A stretch of DNA of 50,716 nt from Halovibrio salipaludis (GTDB lineage: Bacteria; Pseudomonadota; Gammaproteobacteria; Pseudomonadales; Oleiphilaceae). The translations under genes were made by a program, and so were the position numbers. Under the pieces are notes generated by a model. That model was not told where the DNA came from and did no database searches. It saw only the letters and a program-made list of their open reading frames with translations. The DNA lies in the NCBI RefSeq assembly GCF_002286965.1, contig NZ_NSKD01000012.1, positions 1 through 50,716 of the forward strand, read 5' to 3'. Positions 44,550 to 50,716 of this stretch are shown here, piece by piece (the first letter of the stretch is position 1; every line of letters begins with the position of its first letter).

Positions 44550-44891
44550 ATGTCCAAGCAACAACTCACCATCACCGTCATCGGTGCGCGTCGTTTCGAC
44601 ATCGACGGCAACAAGATCGGCCAGATTTTCACCATGGAACCGGCCGACCCGGACGATAAGGACCGCATCGGAAACGACGTAATGAAATGGGGTTGTGATC
44701 ACGCCCTGGTCGAAAAGATCGAACAGTACGAATCCGAGCTGCCCTGCGAGTTCGACGCCGAAGCCCTGATGAAAGCCGGCGGCGGACAGAAGGCACAGTT
44801 CAAGCTGCTCAGTCTGGCCAAGCGCCAGATCACCGGCAGCAAATCCAGTGGCGCCAGCGGCGGCAGTCAGTCCGCCCAAGCGAGCCAGTAA
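44550..44891 (+). CDS. Candidate inovirus ssDNA-binding protein
   Basis: Protein of 113 residues, start MSKQQLTITVIGARRFDIDG with GGAG eight bases upstream. The first half is strand-rich (VIGARRFDIDGNKIGQIFTME) and resembles inovirus ssDNA-binding proteins that open with a VLGAKR-like strand. The C-terminal tail is a disordered Ser/Gly/Ala/Gln stretch, as in many ssDNA-binding proteins. It stands where Pf phages have their gpV-like gene. The assignment rests mainly on position and this weak resemblance. Confidence 0.6.
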   Translation: MSKQQLTITVIGARRFDIDGNKIGQIFTMEPADPDDKDRIGNDVMKWGCDHALVEKIEQYESELPCEFDAEALMKAGGGQKAQFKLLSLAKRQITGSKSSGASGGSQSAQASQ

Positions 44892-44919
44892 CGGATAGCG
44901 AAACAGCAGGGGCGCAGCG

Positions 44920-45132
44920 ATGAGCGAAGGCAACCAGGAACCGGCCTACCAGTACGTGAAGGTGTGCGCTGACACGGCTGGCCAGGACTGCATCTGGACG
45001 ACCTATCACTCCACGCTGCCTCCGCTGTCAGTCGGGGACTCTCTGGAGATCCTCGGTGCCTCCGCCCTCGTGCTCGCGGTCGCGTGGAGTGTCGGAGTTA
45101 CTTACCGCGTGTTGTTCTACAAAACCCGATAG
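44920..45132 (+). CDS. Small single-pass membrane protein, probable minor coat protein
   Basis: Seventy residues with one transmembrane helix (about 45-62, ILGASALVLAVAWSVGVTY) followed by a short basic tail RVLFYKTR, so the C-terminus faces the cytoplasm. Two Cys occur in the outer part (CADTAGQDC). It lies directly before the major coat gene, where Pf phages encode a small membrane protein (PA0722) and Ff phages the gpVII/gpIX tip proteins. Confidence 0.7.
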   Translation: MSEGNQEPAYQYVKVCADTAGQDCIWTTYHSTLPPLSVGDSLEILGASALVLAVAWSVGVTYRVLFYKTR

Positions 45133-45146
45133 AAAGGAGGTGCCTT

Positions 45147-45383
45147 ATGCGGGCAATCAAGCGCACCGCTGCGGCGGTATCCACGGCAGCCACTTCGGCG
45201 GTTGTCTCCATGCAGGCAGCGGCCAGCGATGGCAGCGGTGAATCCACCCTGGATACGGCGTCCATCGTCGATCATCTCAGCGGGACCGTCACCGGCAACA
45301 TCACAACCATTGGTGCCGCGATCCTCACCGTCGGTGGGGTGGTGTACGGCATCGGCGTTCTCCGCGGCTTCCTGAAAGCCTGA
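45147..45383 (+). CDS. Major coat protein (gpVIII/CoaB-like)
   Basis: Protein of 78 residues with a signal peptide MRAIKRTAAAVSTAATSAVV ending at QAAA. The mature chain is about 52 residues: an acidic amphipathic N-terminus (SDGSGESTLDTASIVDHL), a hydrophobic core (ITTIGAAILTVGGVVYGIGV) and a basic C-terminus (LRGFLKA). This acidic-hydrophobic-basic order is diagnostic of filamentous phage coat proteins, where the basic end contacts DNA. The ribosome site AAAGGAGGTG is near perfect and a strong terminator follows, both consistent with very high expression. Confidence 0.92.
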   Translation: MRAIKRTAAAVSTAATSAVVSMQAAASDGSGESTLDTASIVDHLSGTVTGNITTIGAAILTVGGVVYGIGVLRGFLKA

Positions 45384-45390
45384 ACGCACA

Positions 45391-45412
45391 GGCCCCTTCG
45401 GGGGCCTTTTCG
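45391..45412 (+). terminator. Intrinsic terminator after the major coat gene
   Basis: GGCCCC-TTCG-GGGGCC followed by TTTTCGTTT. The tetraloop hairpin and T-run form a textbook terminator 8 nt after the coat stop codon. It would give abundant coat mRNA with only read-through reaching pIII and later genes, as in Ff phages. Confidence 0.95.
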
Positions 45413-45441
45413 TTTCAATCGGTGGTAGTGGAAATGGAAGG

Positions 45442-46650
45442 ATGGTTGATCCTGATCGTTGGCTATTCGGCGCTTTACTTGCTCTTCTGGCACTCGCGTT
45501 AGCGGATACCCCTGACGCTCACGCCTCTGATATTCAAACCCGCACGGAAGTCCGGGCGCTGCGCACGCTCGGTAAAAACGCTCAGGCTACCGCGCTGGAG
45601 CTCAGTGCCGACCTCAAACACAAGAATCTGCCGGGTAAGCGGTCTATGTATTCCACTGTTACCCGCGCTGTGCCTGTGACACGAGTTCGCAACCTTGCCG
45701 TTAAATCCGTTGCTCGTGGGCGCATTCACCCGGCCATGATCGCGGCCACCGTTGCTGCTGGCCTGATTATTGATAACGACACGGGTGAGATTCTCAGTGA
45801 ATCGGATCCGGAGCAGGTACCGGTAGGCAATATGACGTCTGTTCCTGGGTCTGAGACTCAATTTATAGAACCGCTTGATTCCTCAGCATCCAGTTTGAGT
45901 GTTTCTTACACGCGTGAGGAAGCGCACGAGAGGTTTCTCGATGTGTACGCAAAAGGATTGCCGTTTCATATGTGTTACGGGAAAAACCATTGCCATGAAC
46001 TTAAATGTCCTGCTGGTTCTTCTGGTGTTTTTGATCCTGAGGCTGAGGAGGTCGGGTGTTTAGATCAACAGAATGTTCCGGACAAAGTACAGCGTCCGGC
46101 GACTGATGAAGAGCTAGAAAAGCTGGATGAGCCGATTGCTGATCGGTCGAAACAGCTTGTTCCCTGGATTGCTGAGGATCCCCAAGGCGAATGGAAGAAG
46201 AACACTGATGCGGATCCTCGTATTGAATCGGACGAAGGTATCCCGGAGCCGTTGCGCCGTGCGGCTAAAAAGGATGCCGACAATATAACAGCGGACGAAA
46301 AGGGCGAAGAAAGACCCCACCCGGACCAAGAGACCGAGCCGGAAACCGCCGAGGATGAAATTCTGGATGAAATGGATGGCGGTGATGGCGATTCCCTGTC
46401 CTTTCCGGAGAAGCCGGAGCCGGAATGGAACGTGAACATGTACGGCCCGGACGACCTGGAAGAGAAGGACGTCAACGTCGCGCCCGCACAATGCCCTGAG
46501 CCTTACAGCTTCACCCTCAATGTCGGCGGGATCGTCCAGGAAGAAATCACGATCCCTTACACCGAAATCTGCACCTTTGCCGAGCGAGTGAACCCCTTCT
46601 TCCTGGCCGGTGCCTGGGTGCTGGCCGGTTTCATCGTGATCAGGAGATAA
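45442..46650 (+). CDS. Minor coat / host-attachment protein (pIII-like, TspB-related C-terminus)
   Basis: Adhesin of 402 residues with a signal peptide (WLFGALLALLALALADTP, cleavage near AHA). A variable N-terminal part has a four-Cys cluster (MCYGKNHCHELKC, then VGC at about 175-200) encoded in AT-richer DNA. The middle is very acidic and low-complexity (about 215-325, rich in Asp, Glu and Pro). The C-terminal domain (CPEPYSFTLNVGGIVQEEIT, EICTFAERVNPFF) ends in one transmembrane helix and RR. The C-terminus matches the TspB-type virion anchor; the N-terminus should bind the host pilus. The start is uncertain because GGAAGG lies very close to the ATG. Confidence 0.88.
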   Translation: MVDPDRWLFGALLALLALALADTPDAHASDIQTRTEVRALRTLGKNAQATALELSADLKHKNLPGKRSMYSTVTRAVPVTRVRNLAVKSVARGRIHPAMIAATVAAGLIIDNDTGEILSESDPEQVPVGNMTSVPGSETQFIEPLDSSASSLSVSYTREEAHERFLDVYAKGLPFHMCYGKNHCHELKCPAGSSGVFDPEAEEVGCLDQQNVPDKVQRPATDEELEKLDEPIADRSKQLVPWIAEDPQGEWKKNTDADPRIESDEGIPEPLRRAAKKDADNITADEKGEERPHPDQETEPETAEDEILDEMDGGDGDSLSFPEKPEPEWNVNMYGPDDLEEKDVNVAPAQCPEPYSFTLNVGGIVQEEITIPYTEICTFAERVNPFFLAGAWVLAGFIVIRR

Positions 46651-46654
46651 CGCC

Positions 46655-46948
46655 ATGTGGGGAATTGTCGTCAGAATCCTGCAGGTGATGTCCGGCTTCT
46701 TCATCGCCTCACTGATCGCCCGTATTGCCGGGCTCGTTGTCTGGTCCGGCGTGTCCATGGTCCTGGTCGATTACGTGATGGAGCAGATCGAGAGCGCGGC
46801 CTCCGGAGCGCCTCAGGAATGGCTGCAGATTGCGGCGTTGATGGGGATTTGGGAAGCGCTCGGGATCATCATCGGGGCCTGGGCGTTTCGCCTGATGCTG
46901 GATCAGTTCTCCATCGGTCCCAGTGCGGCGATTACAGGGGGCAGCTGA
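46655..46948 (+). CDS. DUF2523 minor coat protein (gpVI-like)
   Basis: Hydrophobic protein of 97 residues with three predicted membrane segments (VVRILQVMSGFFIASLIARI, LVVWSGVSMVLVDYVM, LMGIWEALGIIIGAWAFRLM). This is the DUF2523 pattern found between pIII and Zot in most inoviruses. It corresponds to gpVI, which caps the virion with pIII. It starts 4 nt after the pIII stop and shares 1 nt with the next start. Confidence 0.88.
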   Translation: MWGIVVRILQVMSGFFIASLIARIAGLVVWSGVSMVLVDYVMEQIESAASGAPQEWLQIAALMGIWEALGIIIGAWAFRLMLDQFSIGPSAAITGGS

Positions 46949-47505
46949 TGCAACGGATAGCTGCCTTTGATGTGCTGCGCGGGCTGGCGCTGCTGCTGAT
47001 GATCCTGGATCACGTCGTGGTCGTTTTCGGCTGGGCGGATGAGATCCGCCATCTCACCCGCCTGGCAATGCCCATGTTCATGGTGCTTTCCGGGTATCTG
47101 TTCCGGTACCGGCTGGGCCGGCGTTACGGCCAGGTGTGGGTGGCTGCCCTGGTGTCCTGGCCGGTTGCCGTTGTGCTCGACGTCGCGGCCGTTCCCATCC
47201 TGGTGATTTATGCGGCGTTACTGCCGCTGCTGCTGCTTCCCATCCATTGGGTGTTGATCGTCGCCGTGGTCGGTGCCCTGCAGCTTTATAACTGGCCCAT
47301 CTCGTGGCAGGGCTACCAGCCCGGTTATGTATTTGTGTTCCTCGCCCTGGGCCGGCTCTTTCGCCAGGTGCCACGCAATGCCCGCCTTCCGGTGGGGTCG
47401 TTCGGCGGTCCCCTGGAATGGATGGGGCGCTATCCCCTTGTCCTTTACGTCTCGCACCTGTGGGTGCTGTTCGCCATCCAGGATATCCAGGAGGTGATCC
47501 GATGA
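46948..47505 (+). CDS. TraX/DUF1624-like membrane acyltransferase embedded in the phage morphogenesis operon
   Basis: Multi-pass membrane protein of 185 residues. It begins MQRIAAFDVLRGLALLLMIL followed by DHV; the Asp-x-x-Arg-Gly and later Asp-His pair are the signature of DUF1624/HGSNAT/TraX-type acetyltransferases. Five or six helices follow (AMPMFMVLSGYLF, VWVAALVSWPVAVVLDVA, ILVIYAALLPLLLLP, VLIVAVVGAL, YVFVFLALGRLF, YPLVLYVSHLWVLFAI). TraX acetylates pilin in F-type plasmids. It starts inside the DUF2523 stop (TGATG) and overlaps zot by 4 nt, so it is fully integrated. It has no counterpart at this position in Pf4. Confidence 0.75.
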   Translation: MQRIAAFDVLRGLALLLMILDHVVVVFGWADEIRHLTRLAMPMFMVLSGYLFRYRLGRRYGQVWVAALVSWPVAVVLDVAAVPILVIYAALLPLLLLPIHWVLIVAVVGALQLYNWPISWQGYQPGYVFVFLALGRLFRQVPRNARLPVGSFGGPLEWMGRYPLVLYVSHLWVLFAIQDIQEVIR

Positions 47506-48380
47506 TCCGTCTGATTACCGGCGTCCCAGGGGCAGGGAAAACCCTGCGGGCGATTCACTACGTCATGGAACACAAGGAACGGGCCGAAAAGCAGGGCCTG
47601 CCGTTTCGCTGCGTGGGCAATGTCGATGGCGCCGATCCGTCGATCATGGGGCCCATGGAGCATGAATGGTACGAGTACGACGAGCACACCCTGGTGGTGT
47701 TCGACGAGGCACAGAAAACTTTCCGCCCGGACTCGCCCCACGCCAAGGCGCCTAAGCGCATCACCGAGCTGGAAGAGCACCGGCACAAGGGCATTGACCT
47801 GATCCTGGTCACCCAGCATCCCAAGCTCATTAACCACCACGTGCGGCGCCTGGTGGGCAAGCACGAACACATCACCCGCAAGAATAACTTCGGCTTGGTC
47901 AACGTCCACGCCATGGACCGGGCCTTTGATGTGGAGGACCGCCACGAGCTGCACGATGCCGATGTGACGCCCTGGAAGCACCCGAAGAAGCTGTTCGACC
48001 TCTACAAGAGCGCAGAGGTGCACACCGAAGTGAAGGGCCTGCCCCGGTCCGTGAAGGTTGGTGGCGGCATCGTCGTCGGCGGGATCGGGCTGATCGTGCT
48101 CCTGGTGAACAGTTTCGCCAGTTCCTTTGCCCAGCAGGGCCAGGCGGCGGAAGCGGCCGTTGAAGCCAGCACGGATACCCCGGAAGCGAACGTCCAGGAA
48201 GTGGCCAAGGCTGAGCCGGCCGAACAAGACCGGGGAACTCTGGCGGTTGGGGGCATGTGGACCGATAACCGGTGCCGCCTGGTGGATGAAAACGGCCACG
48301 TCATTGATACCGATTACAACACCTGCCGCAACGCGGTAGAGCGGGGCCTGCCGACGCGCGTCCGCGCGGACCCAACGTAG
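47502..48380 (+). CDS. zot: Zot / gpI-type phage assembly ATPase
   Basis: Inner-membrane ATPase that drives virion extrusion. It has 292 residues: Walker A GVPGAGKT (7-14), Walker B LVVFDEAQ (64-71), a DLILVTQHP sensor-like strand, and one transmembrane helix (about 184-209, GGGIVVGGIGLIVLLVNSF). The C-terminal periplasmic part has two Cys (NRCRLV and NTCRNAV), as in other Zot proteins. The ATG overlaps the acyltransferase stop by 4 nt. Zot of Vibrio CTX also has toxin activity; nothing here shows that. Confidence 0.93.
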   Translation: MIRLITGVPGAGKTLRAIHYVMEHKERAEKQGLPFRCVGNVDGADPSIMGPMEHEWYEYDEHTLVVFDEAQKTFRPDSPHAKAPKRITELEEHRHKGIDLILVTQHPKLINHHVRRLVGKHEHITRKNNFGLVNVHAMDRAFDVEDRHELHDADVTPWKHPKKLFDLYKSAEVHTEVKGLPRSVKVGGGIVVGGIGLIVLLVNSFASSFAQQGQAAEAAVEASTDTPEANVQEVAKAEPAEQDRGTLAVGGMWTDNRCRLVDENGHVIDTDYNTCRNAVERGLPTRVRADPT

Positions 48381-48403
48381 TGGGTGCGCGCGGGCGCGCG
48401 CCC

Positions 48404-48428
48404 TGAGACGTCCCTGTAGCACGTCTCA
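48404..48428. repeat. Hairpin in the zot-rep intergenic gap, candidate replication origin
   Basis: TGAGACGT (48404-48411) and ACGTCTCA (48421-48428) form a perfect 8-bp stem with a 9-nt loop CCCTGTAGC. Just before it lies a run of GCGC repeats (48386-48402). The 91-nt gap directly precedes the rep gene, and nicking at such a loop would fit a rolling-circle plus-strand origin. Confidence 0.5.
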
Positions 48429-48471
48429 CAGTCTTTCTCTGAAAGCCAATTAAGACCACAGGAAACCACAT

Positions 48472-49737
48472 ATGACCATTAAGGATTTTGAACGCCTCGA
48501 CGTGAACACCGGAGAACTTGGAACCGGTCGGCTGTTCGTTGGTCCCGATGGGTCCCAGCTCAACCTGGACCGGGTGAACGTCCTTTGGGCCGGGACTGAC
48601 ACCATCCGCCAGATGTTCGAAGGCCGGCCGGAAGAACACCAGTTCCACGAGATCGCGGACGCCTACGAAGCCGGTGTCGGTTCAACCGTCACCATTGACG
48701 GCTATGCGTTCGCTGTCAAAAGCGGCAAACAGGGTGGCTTCAAGTACATGCTCCAGAACAACCAGCTGGGGCTTACGCTGCTGTACAAGCACTTCTACGC
48801 CGAAGTGGATGCCATCTCGACGCACCTCAAGATTGAGTGCTCGCCCCAGTGGCTCTATGAACGCGACAAGTACCAGATCAACGACGAGCTGTTTGAATGG
48901 GCCGGTAAGCTGCTGAAGAACCCTAAACCCAACGCCGTGGCCGTTCACCTGGCCGTGGACTTCCAGGGCTGGGAGCCGCCCCAGGACTTCGACAGCCACT
49001 TTGTCACCAAGGCCCGCCGGGTCCAGCGTTACGACGGCATGGCCGAATTCCGCTTCCAGGGCTGTGACAGTGCCATTGTCCATGGCCGCGGGACGTCGTT
49101 CACCTTCGGCAAGGCCAACAGTCTCCAGTTCTGCCTTTACAACAAGTCCGAGGAAGTGGACGTCTCCGACAAGCGCGACTTTATGGAGTCGATCTGGCGA
49201 GCGGCCACCAATGACGACACCTTCCCGGCAACCTGCTACGACGAGGAGGCGCCCGTCTGGCGGCTGGAGGTGCGATTTCACCAACGCATCATTAACGAAC
49301 TCTGGCGGGGGACTGACGCTGTCGGGCCCATTTACACCTATCTGGAAGCGGACAAGCACCTCACGGGGCTGTGGCAATACGCGCTCCGGTCGAACCGCTA
49401 TGAGTACCGCAAGGACTGGGTCCACCCGATCTGGACCTTCCTCCGCGATGAAGTGAGCTTCGGCCACAAAGCCCCGCCGATCGCCTACAAACGCGAAAAA
49501 AAGACCCCGGGTTGCGGCAACGAAAAGAACGTCGCCCTTGCCTTCGGCAATCTGCTGAGCATTTATGCGCGCAACCGGTTCAACGCTCAGCAGGCGTGGC
49601 ACTGCCTTAAGAAGTCCGGCTTATGGCACGACCTGAAAGCCTACTACCGAAGGCGTGAGATCACCGAGCGAATGCTGTACGAGATGGTGCGTGATGGACT
49701 CACACAGCGACGGCTGCAAGGGAAAGTGGCGGCATGA
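48472..49737 (+). CDS. Phage replication initiation protein (gpII/RstA-like, Pf PA0727 type)
   Basis: Rolling-circle initiator of 421 residues that nicks the plus origin in replicative-form DNA. It has the phage/plasmid replication initiation factor layout: a mid-region with GTSFTFGKANSLQFCLYNKSEE and APVWRLEVRFHQRIINELWRG, typical of RstA/gpII proteins, then a C-terminal helical part with RNRFNAQQAWHCLKKSG. The single nicking Tyr cannot be chosen by eye. It lies after zot and overlaps the integrase by 4 nt, as in Pf prophages. Confidence 0.85.
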   Translation: MTIKDFERLDVNTGELGTGRLFVGPDGSQLNLDRVNVLWAGTDTIRQMFEGRPEEHQFHEIADAYEAGVGSTVTIDGYAFAVKSGKQGGFKYMLQNNQLGLTLLYKHFYAEVDAISTHLKIECSPQWLYERDKYQINDELFEWAGKLLKNPKPNAVAVHLAVDFQGWEPPQDFDSHFVTKARRVQRYDGMAEFRFQGCDSAIVHGRGTSFTFGKANSLQFCLYNKSEEVDVSDKRDFMESIWRAATNDDTFPATCYDEEAPVWRLEVRFHQRIINELWRGTDAVGPIYTYLEADKHLTGLWQYALRSNRYEYRKDWVHPIWTFLRDEVSFGHKAPPIAYKREKKTPGCGNEKNVALAFGNLLSIYARNRFNAQQAWHCLKKSGLWHDLKAYYRRREITERMLYEMVRDGLTQRRLQGKVAA

Positions 49738-50516
49738 TCCGGAAGCTCAAAAACGGCCGATGGGAAGTCGATCTCTGGACGAATGGCCGAGGATCGAAAC
49801 GGATCCGCAAACGGTTCGATACCAAGGCAGAGGCAAAGCGATTTGAGCAGTACGCTCTCGGGCGTAGTGCGGAACGGAAGGACTGGAATCCGGCCCCGGA
49901 TCGCAGACACCTTTCAGACTTGGTTGAGGAATGGCATGACGCCAGCGGCTATCGGTTAAAGGATGGCGTAAAGCGTAAGCGCAAGCTGGAGATGATAACC
50001 AGGTTGCTGGGAAACCCCAGGGCGGACCGTTTCACGGCCAGTGACTTTGCCTCATTCCGTCAGAGGCGCATCGAGATTGACCGCGTGACGGAAAACACGG
50101 TCAACCGGGAACAAGCTTACTTGAATGCCGTATTCAATGAGCTGGCGCGCCTGGGCAGTTGGGATAAACCGAACCCGATTCGCCATGTTCGCAAGTTCAA
50201 GATTGACGAACAGGAACTGGCCTTCCTCACCCAGGAGGAAATAAATCGGCTCTTGGTGGAGTGCCGCGCCTCATCGAATCCGAGTCTCTACACGGTGACA
50301 CGGCTTGCGCTTGCGACGGGTGCCCGCTGGTCAGAAGCGGAAGGCATTACCAGGGGCAACCTTGCGCCCTACCGGGTGACGTTCAACTACACCAAGTCTG
50401 GCAAGTCACGAACGGTCCCGATCCCGAAGGCACTCTATGAGGATGCAATCCAGGAAGTGCCATTTGAAAGTAAGCGTTCATTCCAAGACGTGGTAGACCT
50501 ACGCCAAGCGAGTTGA
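49734..50516 (+). pseudogene. Tyrosine integrase, C-terminally truncated (IntF-like)
   Basis: P2/Pf-type site-specific recombinase fragment of 260 residues. The arm-binding N-terminus reads MIRKLKNGRWEVDLWTNGRG, then a core-binding domain and the start of the catalytic domain: ATGARWSEAE (first catalytic Arg, about 199) and TKSGKSRTVPIP (beta-hairpin Lys). The second Arg box (HxLRHT-type) and the nucleophilic Tyr are missing. Complete members are about 330-340 residues. The frame ends at RSFQDVVDLRQAS with a stop adjacent to the stop of an opposite-strand gene. It is almost certainly inactive as it stands. Confidence 0.85.
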
Positions 50517-50716
50517 TCACTTCACTTCATGAAGCGGTTTCAGTAATTCCGGCGAGACCTTGTACTGCTTGGTCCCGTCTTCGGCGAGCACGATCACGCT
50601 CTTGCGGTTGATCTTGGTGACGATGCCGAACGCCGGTCCCTCGCGAGTCTCGAAGGTCACCTTAAGCCCGACCCGCAGCTGGCTCAGCGCCTGCAGGTTT
50701 TCCTGCTCTTTGAGTT
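50517..50716 (-). CDS. C-terminal fragment of unknown KOW/SH3-like protein (runs off window)
   Basis: The minus strand gives 65 residues to the stop at 50517-50519. It includes LRVGLKVTFETREG, FGIVTKINRKSVIVLAEDG and YKVSPELLKPLHEVK, a small beta-barrel of the KOW/SH3 kind that occurs at the C-terminus of various DNA- or RNA-associated proteins, including SprT-like ones. Its stop abuts the truncated integrase stop with no gap. It is not part of any known inovirus module and may belong to a second insertion. Confidence 0.5.
   Translation of the reverse strand, partial: LKEQENLQALSQLRVGLKVTFETREGPAFGIVTKINRKSVIVLAEDGTKQYKVSPELLKPLHEVK

Larger units (their letters stand above)
39219..50516. mobile_element. 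Pf-like filamentous phage (inovirus) prophage, right end unresolved
   Basis: Boundaries: tRNA-Phe 3' half on the left, truncated integrase on the right. The plus-strand gene order is Cox-like, small early genes, ssDNA-binding candidate, small TM protein, major coat, pIII-like adhesin, DUF2523, acyltransferase, Zot, replication initiator, integrase. This is the order of Pseudomonas Pf prophages (xisF, early genes, coaB, coaA, PA0725, PA0726 Zot, PA0727, intF) with one extra gene before Zot. A minus-strand repressor and cargo genes occupy the left arm. No second att copy is visible inside the window. Confidence 0.9.

Noticed and set aside
44383-44682. Frame running from the hairpin region into the ssDNA-binding gene
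   Set aside because: It overlaps 44550-44891 in another frame. The latter has a proper ribosome site and protein-like composition.
47304-47501. 66-codon N-terminal extension of Zot
   Set aside because: It is an out-of-frame reading of the acyltransferase gene; MIRLITGVPGAGKT at 47502 is the usual Zot start.
1-50716. CRISPR array, IS element with transposase, or rRNA operon
   Set aside because: No regularly spaced direct repeats, no transposase-like product and no rRNA sequence were seen on either strand.

Overview
The window looks like a chromosome segment of a GC-rich gammaproteobacterium. Gene orders match those known from Pseudomonas, Marinobacter and Halomonas relatives: secB-yibN / gpmI-envC-ctpA-yibQ / hisBHAF / asmA-mutY, plus RfaH, TrmL and a DUF5062 protein. 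I cannot name the genus. A marine or halophilic lineage is a guess from gene content only.

Positions 1-32500 are ordinary core and shell chromosome. In order they hold: fadE (runs off the left edge) divergent from rfaH; a tightly packed minus-strand run thiolase-trmL-cca-pteridine reductase; cysC with an SLC13/RCK permease (sulfate activation and probably uptake); a DUF418 membrane protein; a YdcF/ElyC-like protein; a DUF3047 protein and a lipoprotein; the secB/yibN and gpmI-envC-ctpA-yibQ envelope cluster; hisBHAF; an SRPBCC protein; asmA-mutY; a shikimate-kinase-like gene; a light-repair block (DUF2256, a cryptochrome/photolyase, and a convergent FeS-type photolyase-related protein); a SIMPL protein and a DEDDh exonuclease; DUF5062; a sterol-desaturase-type hydroxylase; and a small exported protein rich in His, Asp and Glu.

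Positions 32500-39200 are shell genes with a DNA-processing or defence flavour: an SRPBCC protein, a membrane-anchored Mrr-type nuclease, a small SAM methyltransferase, and a 1095-residue protein joining a PLD-like domain, an SF2 helicase, an S24-like module and a DUF3427-type C-terminus. A TPR lipoprotein and an unknown protein lie convergent to it.

Positions 39219-50516 are an integrated filamentous phage (inovirus) with the gene order of Pseudomonas Pf prophages. The left boundary is the 3' half of a tRNA-Phe(GAA) gene, a classic attachment-site remnant, followed by the tRNA's own terminator. Inward come a left cargo zone (small membrane protein, SRAP/YedK protein, a putative abortive-infection membrane protein, a DUF4062 protein), a divergent repressor/Cox switch with overlapping palindromes, four early genes linked by ATGA overlaps, a 270-nt highly structured noncoding island, a candidate ssDNA-binding protein, a small membrane protein, the major coat protein with a terminator, a TspB-like adhesin (pIII), a DUF2523 protein (gpVI-like), an embedded TraX/DUF1624-like membrane acyltransferase, Zot, the replication initiator, and a tyrosine integrase. 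The integrase lacks its C-terminal catalytic part and abuts an unrelated minus-strand gene that leaves the window. The right end of the prophage therefore looks disrupted.

The most interesting unit is this inovirus. It carries a probable surface-modifying acyltransferase inside its morphogenesis operon, and in its left arm a ssDNA abasic-site protein beside an AT-rich two-gene defence-like cassette.
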